Source of the DNA: Thiobacillus sp.
Lineage (GTDB): Bacteria; Pseudomonadota; Gammaproteobacteria; Burkholderiales; Thiobacillaceae
Assembly (NCBI RefSeq): GCF_030696885.1
Contig: NZ_JAUYRI010000017.1
Location: 97,212 to 161,211 of the forward strand
Length of the DNA stretch: 64,000 bases
Direction: 5' to 3'
A program made the translations under genes and the position numbers. The notes beneath the pieces were generated by a model. The model saw only the letters and a list, made by a program, of their open reading frames with translations. It was not told where the DNA came from and made no database searches. Positions 1 to 8,736 of the stretch are shown here, piece after piece. Numbering within the stretch: position 1 is the first letter of the stretch; every line of letters begins with the position of its first letter.

Positions 1-641
1 TGGCGTCGGCGATCGGCATGGACAAGTGGCGCACCAAGCTGCTGTGGCGCGCCGCCGGCCTGCCGACCGCCGACTGGGACATCCTGGTTGCGGACAGCGA
101 TTTCGCCGCGATCGAGAAACGACTCGGCCTGCCGATTTTCGTCAAGCCGGCGCGCGAAGGCTCCAGCATCGGCATGAGCAAGGTCACCGAAGCGGGCACG
201 TTGAAAGCGGCGTTCGATGTCGCGGTCGAGCACGATGCGCTGGTGCTGGCGGAAAAATTCATCGACGGCGCCGAGTTCACCGTCGGCATACTCGGTACCA
301 CCGCCCTGCCGCTGATCCGTCTGCAGCCCGCCAAAGAAAAGGCCTTCTACGACTTCGAGGCGAAGTATCTGCGCGACGATACCCAGTACCACTGCCCGGC
401 GGGCCTGCCCGATGCGCAGGAAATGGCGTTGCGGCATCTGGCGCTCGATGCCTTCCGTCTGGTTGAGGGCCGTGGCTGGGGCCGGGTCGACGTGATGCTG
501 GACAGTCTCGGCAATCCCTATTTGCTGGAAGTGAACACCTCGCCGGGCATGACCGACCACAGCCTGGTGCCGATGGCCGCGCGCGTGGCAGGCCTGAGTT
601 TCGATCAACTGTGCATCGCCATCCTGGAGCAGACCCTGTGA
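1..641 (+). CDS. ddlB: D-alanine--D-alanine ligase, C-terminal part (5' end outside window)
   Basis: ATP-grasp ligase that joins two D-alanines for the peptidoglycan precursor in the cytoplasm. The frame is open from base 3, so the gene begins upstream; about 212 C-terminal residues are present. Visible signatures are the ATP-grasp lysine/serine loop [16 protein letters not shown] and the metal/substrate end motif [15 protein letters not shown]. The stop overlaps the GTG start of ftsQ (GTGA), the usual ddlB-ftsQ coupling at the end of a division and cell wall cluster. The ATG at 18 is internal, because residues before it (ASAIG) still match the family. Confidence 0.95.
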   Translation, partial: ASAIGMDKWRTKLLWRAAGLPTADWDILVADSDFAAIEKRLGLPIFVKPAREGSSIGMSKVTEAGTLKAAFDVAVEHDALVLAEKFIDGAEFTVGILGTTALPLIRLQPAKEKAFYDFEAKYLRDDTQYHCPAGLPDAQEMALRHLALDAFRLVEGRGWGRVDVMLDSLGNPYLLEVNTSPGMTDHSLVPMAARVAGLSFDQLCIAILEQTL

Positions 642-1405
642 AGGTAAGCGCCCACGAGATCGCCGCCCACCCGTTGAGCCAGGTCGCCCGCGTGCTGACC
701 TGGGGATCGCTCGCGCTGCTGGCCTACGGCGCATCGAGCTGGGTGATGGCGCAGCCGTGGTTCGCGCTGCGCGCGATCGAGGTGAAGACGCCGATGGCGC
801 ATGTCACCGAGGCGCAGATCCGGCTGGTGGCCGAGCGTCAGGTGCGTGGCACCTTCTTCACGGTCGACATCGAGCGCGTGCGCAGCAGCCTGGAAAAGCT
901 GCCCTGGGTGCGTGAGGCGCGGGTCGAACGTCGCTGGCCCGACACCCTGGTGGTGTCGCTCACCGAACATGTGCCGCTGGCGCGCTGGAACAACGATGCG
1001 CTGGTGAGCGAGGCGGGCACGGTGTTTGTCGCCGCGGTGGCAGACCGCCTGCCGCGCCTGTCCGGACCTGAGGACAGTGCGGATGAAGTGGTGGCTGCCT
1101 ATCGGCGTCATCAGCAAGCACTCACACCGCTCGGCATGGCGATCGAGGAGCTACGGCTGTCGCCGCGCCGGGCCTGGCGCATTCGCCTCGACACCGGCAT
1201 GACGCTCGCGCTCGGCCGCGAGCAGACCGACGTCCGACTGGCACGTTTCGCCGAGTTGTATCCGCGCCTGTTCGGCGCGCAGCAGAGCGAGGACGGGCAG
1301 ATCGTCGTCGCCGTTGCGCCCGTCACGGTCGACCTGCGCTACCCCGATGGTTTCGCCGTGCGCATGCCGGATGGCGTGTCCCCTTTCAAACCGAGCAAAA
1401 CATGA
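638..1405 (+). CDS. ftsQ: Cell division protein FtsQ
   Basis: Bitopic divisome protein linking cytoplasmic and periplasmic division factors (FtsB/FtsL partners). I chose the GTG at 638, overlapping the ddlB stop by four bases, over the ATG at 611 that lies inside ddlB; this gives 255 residues, a normal length. A short cytoplasmic tail is followed by one membrane segment (about residues 16-36, [20 protein letters not shown]), then the POTRA domain beginning at [10 protein letters not shown] with the typical [17 protein letters not shown] stretch, then the FtsQ beta domain. It is followed closely by ftsA. Confidence 0.95.
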   Translation: MKVSAHEIAAHPLSQVARVLTWGSLALLAYGASSWVMAQPWFALRAIEVKTPMAHVTEAQIRLVAERQVRGTFFTVDIERVRSSLEKLPWVREARVERRWPDTLVVSLTEHVPLARWNNDALVSEAGTVFVAAVADRLPRLSGPEDSADEVVAAYRRHQQALTPLGMAIEELRLSPRRAWRIRLDTGMTLALGREQTDVRLARFAELYPRLFGAQQSEDGQIVVAVAPVTVDLRYPDGFAVRMPDGVSPFKPSKT

Positions 1406-1417
1406 GTGCCACGCAAC

Positions 1418-2653
1418 ATGAGTAAGCCCAGAGATCCCAAGAACCTTGTCGTCGGCCTCGACATCGGCACCTCCAAAATTGTCTGCATCGTTGCAGAAAT
1501 CAACGACGAAGGCGTGCTCGAAGTCATCGGCATGGGCACGAATCCGTCGCGCGGCCTGCGCCGCGGCGTGGTGGTCAACATCGAAGCCACCGTCAACGCC
1601 ATCCAGCGCGCGCTGGAAGAAGCCGAGCTGATGGCCGACTGCAAGATCCGCGAGGTCTACACGGGCATCGCCGGCAGCCACATCAAAAGCTTCAACTCGC
1701 ATGGCATGTATGCCATCAAGGACAAGGAAATCAGCCAGATGGACGTCGACCGCGTGGTGGAAACCGCGCGCGCGGTCAACATCCCGACCGACCAGCAGAT
1801 CCTGCACACCATTCCGCAGGAGTTCATCGTCGACGGCCAGGAAGACGTGCGCGACCCGCTTGGCATGAGCGCGATGCGGCTGGAAGTGAAGGTGCACATC
1901 GTCACCGGCGCGGTCTCGGCCGCGCAGAACATCATCAAGTGCGTGCGCCGTTGCGGGCTCGAAGTCGGCGATCTGGTGCTGCAGCCACTGGCCTCGGCGA
2001 TGGCGGTGCTGACCGAGGACGAAAAGGAACTCGGCGTGTGCCTGGTCGACATCGGCGGTGGCACCACCGACATCGCCGTGTTCACCAACGGTGCGATCCG
2101 CCACACCGCGGTGATTCCGGTGGCAGGCGACCAGGTCAACAACGACATCGCGGTGGCGCTGCGCACGCCGCCGAAGGAAGCCGAGGACATCAAGATCCAG
2201 TTCGGCTGCGCGCTGCGCCAGCTGGCCGACGCGCGCGACATGATCGAGGTGCCCGGCATTGGCGACCGGCCGCCGCGCACGCTGTCGCGGCAGACGCTGG
2301 CCGAGTTCATCGAGCCGCGCATGGAGGAGCTGTATTCGCTGGTGCAGGCCGAGCTGCGCCGTAGCGGATTCGAGGAGCTGCTGTCGTCCGGCATCGTCAT
2401 CACCGGCGGCTCGGCCGGCATGCAGGGCATGGTCGAGCTGGGGGAGGAGGTCTTCCACATGCCGGTGCGCATGGGTTGGCCGCGCTACGCGGGCGGGCTG
2501 TCGGACGTGATGCACAACCCGCGTTACGCCACCTGCATGGGGCTGCTGCTGGCCGGACTGGAGGCGCGCGGACGCGATGCGCCCAAGCTGTCCGGCAACA
2601 GCCTGAAGGACATTCTCGAGCGCATGAAGAGCTGGTTCAAGGGGAATTTCTGA
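1418..2653 (+). CDS. ftsA: Cell division protein FtsA
   Basis: Actin-like ATPase that anchors FtsZ to the membrane. The ATG at 1418 gives 411 residues beginning MSKPRDPKNLVVGLDIGTSK; an in-frame GTG at 1406 would add four residues but leaves no room after the ftsQ stop at 1405. Phosphate-1 loop GLDIGTSK, phosphate-2 motif CLVDIGGGTTDIAVF and adenosine motif VITGGSAGMQGM are all present. The C-terminus ILERMKSWFKGNF is the amphipathic membrane-targeting helix. Sits between ftsQ and ftsZ as in most proteobacteria; about 140 bases separate it from ftsZ. Confidence 0.97.
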   Translation: MSKPRDPKNLVVGLDIGTSKIVCIVAEINDEGVLEVIGMGTNPSRGLRRGVVVNIEATVNAIQRALEEAELMADCKIREVYTGIAGSHIKSFNSHGMYAIKDKEISQMDVDRVVETARAVNIPTDQQILHTIPQEFIVDGQEDVRDPLGMSAMRLEVKVHIVTGAVSAAQNIIKCVRRCGLEVGDLVLQPLASAMAVLTEDEKELGVCLVDIGGGTTDIAVFTNGAIRHTAVIPVAGDQVNNDIAVALRTPPKEAEDIKIQFGCALRQLADARDMIEVPGIGDRPPRTLSRQTLAEFIEPRMEELYSLVQAELRRSGFEELLSSGIVITGGSAGMQGMVELGEEVFHMPVRMGWPRYAGGLSDVMHNPRYATCMGLLLAGLEARGRDAPKLSGNSLKDILERMKSWFKGNF

Positions 2654-2793
2654 CGTGGCGATGCCTGTGATCGGGCAAGCGCGGCGTCGAAACGGAATTT
2701 GGCGGTTGTGCCCGGTGCGCCAAGCGCATCGAGGCAGACACACCAAAGGATTTTTGAAAGTGGTTTTTGTTTTGAGTAAAAGAGGAGAGCACG

Positions 2794-3939
2794 ATGTTTG
2801 AATTGATGGATGTGGACACTCAGGATGCAGTGATCAAGGTGATCGGTGTGGGCGGCTGTGGCGGCAATGCAGTCGATCACATGATCGATTCGGGTTTGAC
2901 TGGCGTGGAGTTCATCGCCATCAATACCGATGCGCAGGCGCTCAAGCGCAACCAGGCGAAGATGCAGCTGCAGCTCGGCAACGGCGTGACCAAGGGACTC
3001 GGCGCCGGCGCCAACCCGGACGTCGGCCGCGAAGCCGCGCTGGAAGACCGCGAACGCATCGCCGAGTTGATCGACGGCGCCGACATGCTGTTCATCACCG
3101 CCGGCATGGGCGGCGGCACCGGCACCGGCGCCGCCCCGGTGGTGGCCGAAGTCGCCAAGGAACTCGGCATCCTGACCGTGGCCGTGGTCACCAAGCCCTT
3201 CATGTTCGAAGGCAAGCGGGTGCGCGCCGCCAACGCCGGCATCGAGGCGCTCTCCCGCCATGTCGATTCGCTGATCATCATCCCCAACGAGAAGCTGATG
3301 CAGGTGCTGGGTGACGATGTCTCGATGCTCGACGCCTTCAAGGCGGCCAACAACGTGCTGCACGGCGCGGTCGGCGGCATCGCCGAAGTCATCAACTGCC
3401 CGGGTCTGGTCAACGTCGACTTCGCCGACGTGCGCACCGTAATGAGCGAGATGGGCATGGCGATGATGGGCTCGGCCGAGGCCAGCGGCGACAACCGCGC
3501 ACGCATTGCAGCCGAGCAGGCCGTTGCCAGCCCGCTGCTGGAAGATGTCAATCTGGCCGGCGCCCGCGGCGTGCTGGTCAACATTACCGCCTCGTCCAGC
3601 GTGAAGATGCGCGAGATCCACGAGGTGATGAACACCATCAAGAGCTTCACTGCCGAGGAAGCCACGGTCATCGTCGGCCAGGTGCTCGACGACGGCATGG
3701 AAGACGCGCTGCGCGTCACCATGGTTGCCACCGGCCTCGGCAGCCCGGTCGCACGCCAGCAGCCGAAACCGATGCAGATCATCCGCACCGGCACCGACGA
3801 TGCGCCGATGATGATGGGCAGCAGCGAAGAGGTGCCGAGCGTGATGACCAGCCGTCGCAGCCGCACCATCCAGGCGATGGCCGATTCCGGCATCGACACC
3901 CTGGACATCCCGGCCTTCCTGCGCAAGCAGGCGGACTGA
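2794..3939 (+). CDS. ftsZ: Cell division GTPase FtsZ
   Basis: Tubulin-like GTPase forming the Z ring. 381 residues; the GTP-binding signature GGGTGTG is at residues 106-112, followed by the NTD-type T7 region and a C-terminal tail ending [11 protein letters not shown], the conserved peptide that binds FtsA/ZipA. The start is set by a strong ribosome site (AGGAGAG at 2783-2789) five bases before the ATG. The 140-base gap upstream of it is T-rich just before the start (around 2751-2775), unlike the rest of this GC-rich region, and may hold an extra promoter. Confidence 0.98.
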   Translation: MFELMDVDTQDAVIKVIGVGGCGGNAVDHMIDSGLTGVEFIAINTDAQALKRNQAKMQLQLGNGVTKGLGAGANPDVGREAALEDRERIAELIDGADMLFITAGMGGGTGTGAAPVVAEVAKELGILTVAVVTKPFMFEGKRVRAANAGIEALSRHVDSLIIIPNEKLMQVLGDDVSMLDAFKAANNVLHGAVGGIAEVINCPGLVNVDFADVRTVMSEMGMAMMGSAEASGDNRARIAAEQAVASPLLEDVNLAGARGVLVNITASSSVKMREIHEVMNTIKSFTAEEATVIVGQVLDDGMEDALRVTMVATGLGSPVARQQPKPMQIIRTGTDDAPMMMGSSEEVPSVMTSRRSRTIQAMADSGIDTLDIPAFLRKQAD

Positions 3940-3953
3940 GCATGCGGGTCGGC

Positions 3954-3989
3954 GCAGGGCGACGACCGGACGGGTTCCGGTCGCCCTGC
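3954..3989 (+). terminator. Hairpin after ftsZ (possible terminator)
   Basis: Arms gcagggcgacgaccgg (3954-3969) and ccggtcgccctgc (3977-3989) pair over 13 bases with a three-base bulge and a seven-base loop. No T run follows, so if it terminates it would be Rho-dependent or only attenuating. It separates ftsZ from lpxC, which has its own -10 element. Confidence 0.45.
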
Positions 3990-4012
3990 TCGATACCGCT
4001 GGCGAGACCGGT

Positions 4013-4018
4013 TAAAAT
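4013..4018 (+). promoter_or_regulatory. -10-like TAAAAT immediately before lpxC
   Basis: TAAAAT lies six bases before the lpxC ATG (4025), with no Shine-Dalgarno sequence between. A sigma-70 start seven bases downstream would fall on the A of the ATG and give a leaderless lpxC transcript. The matching -35 (about 3990-3995, tcgata) is poor, so this is tentative. Confidence 0.4.
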
Positions 4019-4024
4019 GCCGCG

Positions 4025-4939
4025 ATGATCAAGCAACGCACCCTGAAAACGCCGGTGAAGGCAACCGGCGTCGGCCTGCATTCCGGCGTCAAGGTCGAGA
4101 TGACCCTGCGCCCGGCGGGCCCCGATTCCGGCATCGTGTTCCGGCGGATGGACCTCGACCCCCCTGCCGAGCTCAAGGCCGATCCGTATCTGGTCACCGA
4201 CACCCGGCTGTGCTCGCTGCTCGAATCCGGCGCCGCCAAGGTGTCCACCGTCGAGCACCTGATGTCCGCGCTCGCCGGGCTGGGCATCGACAACCTGCTG
4301 GTCGACCTCACCGGTCCGGAGATCCCGATCATGGACGGCTCCTCGGCGCCGTTCGTGTTCCTGCTGCAGTCCGCCGGCATCGTCGAGCAGGATGCGGCGA
4401 AGCGCTACGTGCGCATCACGCAGCCGATCGAGGTGCATGACGGCGACAAGTGGGCGCGCTTCGTCCCGCACAACGGCTTCAAGGTCGAGTTCACCATCGA
4501 CTTCAAGCACCCGGTGTTCGACAAGAGCGGCAAGACCGTGACCATCGACTTCGCCGACACCGCCTACACCAAGGAGGTCGCGCGCGCGCGCACCTTCGGC
4601 TTCATGCACGAGGTCGAATACCTGCGCAACCAGGGACTGGCGCTCGGCGGCTCGCTCGACAATGCCATCGTCATGGACGAGTTCCGCGTGCTGAACCAGG
4701 ACGGCTTGCGTTACGACGATGAGTTCGTCAAGCACAAGGTGCTCGACGCGATCGGCGACCTCTACCTGCTGGGCCACCCGGTGATCGGCGCCTTCGAAGC
4801 CTACAAGTCGGGCCATGCGCTCAACAATGCCCTGCTGCGCGAACTGCTGCAGCACCAGGAGGCCTGGGAATTCGTCAGCTTCGAGCGTGATGAAGACGTG
4901 CCCGCTGCTTTTCTTCGCCTGCATCCGCTTGTCGCATGA
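4025..4939 (+). CDS. lpxC: UDP-3-O-acyl-N-acetylglucosamine deacetylase LpxC
   Basis: Zinc enzyme performing the committed step of lipid A synthesis in the cytoplasm. 304 residues, the usual length. Zinc ligands are visible as His78 in [10 protein letters not shown] and His237/Asp241 in [16 protein letters not shown]; the loop [14 protein letters not shown] and the C-terminal [13 protein letters not shown] with its catalytic histidine are also present. Follows ftsZ as in E. coli. Its stop overlaps the ATG of a small membrane protein gene (ATGA), so the two are translationally coupled. Confidence 0.98.
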   Translation: MIKQRTLKTPVKATGVGLHSGVKVEMTLRPAGPDSGIVFRRMDLDPPAELKADPYLVTDTRLCSLLESGAAKVSTVEHLMSALAGLGIDNLLVDLTGPEIPIMDGSSAPFVFLLQSAGIVEQDAAKRYVRITQPIEVHDGDKWARFVPHNGFKVEFTIDFKHPVFDKSGKTVTIDFADTAYTKEVARARTFGFMHEVEYLRNQGLALGGSLDNAIVMDEFRVLNQDGLRYDDEFVKHKVLDAIGDLYLLGHPVIGAFEAYKSGHALNNALLRELLQHQEAWEFVSFERDEDVPAAFLRLHPLVA

Positions 4940-5118
4940 TTTTTGTCCGCCTGATGATCGTCGCCCTGCTGATCGCGGTGGTGGCGCTCGGACTGGCGTG
5001 GCTGTTTACCGGCAACCGCAAGTACCTGGGCTATATTGGCCGGGTGTCGCGCTTCGCACTGGTTGTGGGCATCGTCGTCGCGCTGCTGTACGTGGTCGAG
5101 CGGCTGGTGCTGCGGTGA
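4936..5118 (+). CDS. Small two-helix membrane protein coupled to lpxC
   Basis: 60 residues with two hydrophobic segments (about 3-25 and 40-57) joined by a short basic loop [14 protein letters not shown]; topology with both ends on one side is likely. The ATG overlaps the lpxC stop by four bases, so it is probably made together with LpxC. I recognise no characterised family. The coupling hints at a role at the inner membrane, but nothing in the sequence names it. Confidence 0.75.
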   Translation: MIFVRLMIVALLIAVVALGLAWLFTGNRKYLGYIGRVSRFALVVGIVVALLYVVERLVLR

Positions 5119-5328
5119 GCGAAGGACCCGACCAGCGTCCATGATGGGCCGGAGTATCTCGGGCGGAATCCCCGGCACGGATAGAGAGTGGGAGCGCATC
5201 GATGCATGACCCTGCCTGCGAAAATGCAGCCCCGCCGTCCTGAAAGCCCGCTGCGCTGCGACCAAACAAGGCTTGTCGTGTGCAGTCCCGGTCCGGTATG
5301 GTCCTAAAAACCTCCGAGCGCGCATCCC

Positions 5329-6675
5329 ATGCCTTTCGACCTGCCTTTTGACCTGCAAACCGTGCTGAATTACGGCCGTGGCCTGATCCACGACCCCGGG
5401 TTCTGGTGGCAGGTGACGGTGCTGGTGCTGGCCGCAGGGGGCGCGCTGCTGGTGTACCGCGTCATGAACCAGAGCCTGTCGGTGCCGGCCGCGGAGGGCG
5501 AGGACTATACGGTCCGGCATTTCGCGCTGAAGGCGCTGCAGCGCATCCTGTTCCCCATCAGCATGCTGCTGGGGGTGCTGGCCGGGCGGGCGCTGCTGCT
5601 GCATCGGGGCGTCCCGGCGGACCTGCTCGACCTCGCCGTGCCTTTGCTGGTGTCGCTGGCCACGATCCGGATCCTGATCTATTTCCTGCGCAAGACCTTC
5701 CGGCCCGGCCCGGCAGTGAAGGCTTGGGAAAACCTGATCGCAACTTCGGCGTGGATCGTCGTGGCGCTGCACCTGCTGGGCTGGCTGCCCGCCGTGCTGG
5801 AAGGGCTGGACGGCGTGGCGATGAAACTGGGCAGCGCCCGGATCTCGGTGCTGACGGTGATCCAGTTCGTCCTTGCGGTGGCCCTGTTGTGGCTGCTGGC
5901 GCAGTGGCTGGGGCGCATCATCGAAAACCGCATCAGCCGCGCCGAGTATGTCAACGCCGGGATGCAGGTGGCGCTGGTCAAGCTCAGCAAGTTCGTGCTG
6001 ATGGTGCTGGCCTTTTTGCTGGCGCTGGATGCGGTGGGCATCGACCTCACCGCGCTGGCAGTCTTCGGCGGCGCGCTCGGCGTGGGCCTCGGCTTCGGCC
6101 TGCAGCGCATCGCCAGCAATTTCATCAGCGGCTTCATCGTACTGTTCGACCGTTCGATCCGCCCGGGCGACGTCATCACCATCGACAACAAGCTGGGCTG
6201 GGTGCAGGAACTGCATGCGCGCTACGTGGTGGTGAAGGACCGCGATGGCGTCGAACGGCTGATCCCCAACGAGATGCTGATCACCAACGAGGTGATCAAC
6301 TGGAGCTACAGCGACCGCAACGTGCGCCTGAAAATCCCGGTGTCGATCAGCTATGACAATGACCCGGAACAGGCGCTGGCCCTGCTGGACCAGGCCGCCC
6401 GAATCAGCCCCCGGGTTCTCGACGATCCGGCGCCCACCTCCCGCCTGATGGGCTTTGGCGACAGCGGCATCGAACTCGAACTGCGGGTATGGATCCAGGA
6501 CCCCGAGGCGGGAATGGGCAGCGTACTCTCGGACATCAACCTGGCAATCTGGCGCGCATTCAAGGGCGCCGGCATCGTCATTCCCTATCCGCAGCGCGAC
6601 CTGCATATCCGCAGCGGACTGCCGGAGATGACCCCGGCGGAACCAGACGTGCCGGTGGCGCCGCGCGAAGTCTGA
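5329..6675 (+). CDS. MscS-family mechanosensitive channel
   Basis: Inner-membrane small-conductance channel of the MscS superfamily, likely releasing solutes on hypo-osmotic shock. 448 residues: an N-terminal set of about four extra transmembrane helices (residues 20-225), then the pore helix with the glycine/alanine pattern GVGLGFGLQRIASNFISGFI, the beta domain with FDRSIRPGDVITIDNKLGWVQ, and the C-terminal alpha/beta cage. The arrangement resembles YbdG/YnaI-type channels with more than three helices. Stands alone after about 210 bases in which I see no clear gene or signal. Confidence 0.9.
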   Translation: MPFDLPFDLQTVLNYGRGLIHDPGFWWQVTVLVLAAGGALLVYRVMNQSLSVPAAEGEDYTVRHFALKALQRILFPISMLLGVLAGRALLLHRGVPADLLDLAVPLLVSLATIRILIYFLRKTFRPGPAVKAWENLIATSAWIVVALHLLGWLPAVLEGLDGVAMKLGSARISVLTVIQFVLAVALLWLLAQWLGRIIENRISRAEYVNAGMQVALVKLSKFVLMVLAFLLALDAVGIDLTALAVFGGALGVGLGFGLQRIASNFISGFIVLFDRSIRPGDVITIDNKLGWVQELHARYVVVKDRDGVERLIPNEMLITNEVINWSYSDRNVRLKIPVSISYDNDPEQALALLDQAARISPRVLDDPAPTSRLMGFGDSGIELELRVWIQDPEAGMGSVLSDINLAIWRAFKGAGIVIPYPQRDLHIRSGLPEMTPAEPDVPVAPREV

Positions 6676-6689
6676 GGCTCGGGCCTCAG
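6672..6689. terminator. Short hairpin between convergent genes
   Basis: ctgaggc (6672-6678), loop tcgg, gcctcag (6683-6689). It overlaps both the stop of the MscS gene and the stop of the facing diguanylate cyclase gene, so it could end transcription in both directions; it lacks T runs. Confidence 0.35.
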
Positions 6690-8149
6690 GCCAGGCTGCC
6701 CACGCAGACGCGGTTGCGCCCGCCGTTCTTCGCTGCATACAGGCCGATATCGGCGCGATTGAGCGTGGCTTCGTAAGGCTCCACCCCATCGTACTGGCTG
6801 ATGCCGATGCTGATGGTGACCGAGATCGTTCCCTTGCCGGCCTTGAACGGGGTGTGCTCGATTTCCCGGCGCACGTGTTCGGCGATGCGTTGCGCGTGCT
6901 CAAGGTCGCAGCCTTTGAGCACAAACAGGAATTCTTCGCCGCCCCAGCGCACCGCGATGTCCGATGCCCGCAGGCCATCCAGAAAACGCGCCGCGACCTG
7001 TTTAAGGATCTGGTCGCCGACGACATGGCCGTGCTGGTCGTTGATTGTCTTGAAATTGTCGACATCGATCATCAGGATGGAAATGGGGCGGGGATCGCGC
7101 CGGTAATCGGCGAAGGCCTTGTCGATGAGGACGCCGAAGGCCTGGCGGTTGAGCAGGCCGGTGAGCTTGTCGGTGGCGGCCATTTTCTCGATGCGCCGCT
7201 GGTAGCGCCTGAGCGCGATATGGGTGAGGAACAGCACCAGGATGGTGATGCCCAGGCAGACCGCAAGATTGATGTAGAGGGTGGTGCGGATCTCGGCCAG
7301 CGCCTCATCGACGCCTTTCTCCACAAACAGATACCACTTCAGTTCGGGGATGTAGTTCACGTTGAGCAGATAATCGCGGCCGTCGGCACTGAACCGGTAG
7401 GAGCCTGATTTCTCGCGCAGGATGCGGTCGACCAGGTCGCGCAGCCCCTCGGTGGCACGCAGGTCGGTTTCCGCGCGCGTCGACGTGTTGCCGAACAGCA
7501 CCGTCTTGCCCTCTGCATCGACAAAGTAGATGGTGCGCTGGAAACGCTGCTGGTAGTCCGCGATCAGCCGGCGCACCGCATCCACAGTGAGGCCGACACC
7601 GGTGGCGCCGAGAAAGGCGCCATCGAAGTCGAATACGCGGTAGTTGACGAAAATGGTCAGGGCGTCGCGGTTGGCCAGGTCGGGGTCGACGTTGATCTCG
7701 TAGGGTTCCTGCATTTCGCGCACGCGGTAATACCAGGCGTCGCGGGCTTCCCCGGGCGCCACTTGTTTGAGGACACCTTCGCCGGTGTAATAGCGGGCCG
7801 TGCGGTCAGAGACAAAGAAGCTGCTGAATGCGCCGTAGCGGCCCTTGATCTCCCGCAGGTAGCGCGCCATGGACGCGCTGTCCCGTTCGCCGTCCAGCAC
7901 CCAGTCGCGCACAAAGGTGTCGTGTGCCATGGTCGACGAGAGGAGCACGGGCTGCACCAGGTCCTTCTGGATTTCCGAATAGATGTTGCTCGAGGTGAGC
8001 GGCAGCTCCTGGGCGATGATGGCGTCCAGAATGGCCTTCTTCGATACGTAGTAGCTGCTCAGCGTGGTGGCGAAAAATCCACTGATGAGCAGTGCGCTCA
8101 GCAGCAGGATCAGGGGCTGGCGCTGGAAAATCCGATGCGTCGAATGCAT
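6686..8149 (-). CDS. Membrane diguanylate cyclase with periplasmic sensor domain
   Basis: Makes cyclic di-GMP from GTP. From the ATG at 8149 the protein has 487 residues: TM helix (about 12-32), a periplasmic Cache-like sensor region (about 35-275), a second TM helix (about 285-305, [20 protein letters not shown]) and a GGDEF domain. The active-site motif is GGEEF at 403-407, and an RxxD product-inhibition site (RASD) stands just before it, so a catalytically active, feedback-controlled enzyme is expected. The open frame continues upstream, but [21 protein letters not shown] is the natural membrane start. It lies 17 bases after the dciA-like gene on the same strand. Confidence 0.88.
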   Translation of the reverse strand: MHSTHRIFQRQPLILLLSALLISGFFATTLSSYYVSKKAILDAIIAQELPLTSSNIYSEIQKDLVQPVLLSSTMAHDTFVRDWVLDGERDSASMARYLREIKGRYGAFSSFFVSDRTARYYTGEGVLKQVAPGEARDAWYYRVREMQEPYEINVDPDLANRDALTIFVNYRVFDFDGAFLGATGVGLTVDAVRRLIADYQQRFQRTIYFVDAEGKTVLFGNTSTRAETDLRATEGLRDLVDRILREKSGSYRFSADGRDYLLNVNYIPELKWYLFVEKGVDEALAEIRTTLYINLAVCLGITILVLFLTHIALRRYQRRIEKMAATDKLTGLLNRQAFGVLIDKAFADYRRDPRPISILMIDVDNFKTINDQHGHVVGDQILKQVAARFLDGLRASDIAVRWGGEEFLFVLKGCDLEHAQRIAEHVRREIEHTPFKAGKGTISVTISIGISQYDGVEPYEATLNRADIGLYAAKNGGRNRVCVGSLA

Positions 8150-8166
8150 GGTCGGGTGAGAGGCGC

Positions 8167-8598
8167 TCAGTCTTTGCGGTGATGCTGCAGCATGCGGCCG
8201 ATCGCGTCCTTCAGCGGCCCGTCTTCGATGGCGGCGTTGAGGTGGCTGAGTTCGTCGAGCGCGGCGGTCGGCAGGCCGTGTTTTTCGACCGGGTGGACGT
8301 AGCGTGCCAGCAGCTCGGGGTTGACGCTGACGCGCACCGCCGCCACCGCGACCCCGAGCTTGCCGAGGCTGGCGATCAGTGCGTCCGTCTGGCCGCGCAG
8401 GCGGCTGGCGACGGCGCCGCTGTCGCACGCCAGGCTGAGCCCGCCCGCCTCGAACTGCATGACGCGGACATGCCCGGACAGCGCGGCGGGCAAGGCGCGC
8501 TCAAGCGCGGACTGAATGCTGAGCAACGCGCGGGCGCGCGTGGCCAGGCCGTTGGGCAGTTGGCTGGCCAGCAGGTCGGCGAGGCTCGACGTACTCAT
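8167..8598 (-). CDS. DUF721 / DciA-like protein
   Basis: 143 residues. The N-terminal region ([20 protein letters not shown]) and the core that follows match the DUF721 family, whose studied members (DciA) help load the replicative helicase DnaB in bacteria without DnaC. The C-terminal half is predicted mixed helix. A DUF721 gene placed divergent to secA is a common betaproteobacterial arrangement. Assignment is by pattern only; the helicase-loader role is known for the family, not shown here. Confidence 0.7.
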   Translation of the reverse strand: MSTSSLADLLASQLPNGLATRARALLSIQSALERALPAALSGHVRVMQFEAGGLSLACDSGAVASRLRGQTDALIASLGKLGVAVAAVRVSVNPELLARYVHPVEKHGLPTAALDELSHLNAAIEDGPLKDAIGRMLQHHRKD

Positions 8599-8660
8599 GC
8601 CCGGGACGCGCGCAGGGTCGCCCGGACGGCCCTGCGGAGCGCCCGCGCGGCTGTCTTGAC

Positions 8661-8685
8661 AGCGTCACGGCAAGCCGGTGACGCT
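8661..8685. promoter_or_regulatory. Dyad between divergent dciA-like and secA genes
   Basis: agcgtcac (8661-8668) and gtgacgct (8678-8685) form a perfect 8-base inverted repeat around nine bases. A TTGACA hexamer (8656-8661) touches its left arm and TTAAAAT follows its right arm at 8689-8695. It could be an operator or an RNA hairpin in the secA leader. Confidence 0.4.
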
Positions 8686-8736
8686 ATGTTAAAATTCAAG
8701 GATTTACCGCGTCCTGCGGGCATTTTCGGATTACTC

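Noticed and set aside
1151..2746. Long open frame opposite ftsA (531 codons)
   Set aside because: Its translation is low-complexity His/Asp/Ala/Arg-rich, as expected for the complement of a GC-rich gene; ftsA on the other strand is certain.
4801..7065. 754-codon frame opposite lpxC and the MscS gene
   Set aside because: Gln/His/Arg-rich shadow with no domain; both genes on the plus strand have clear family motifs.
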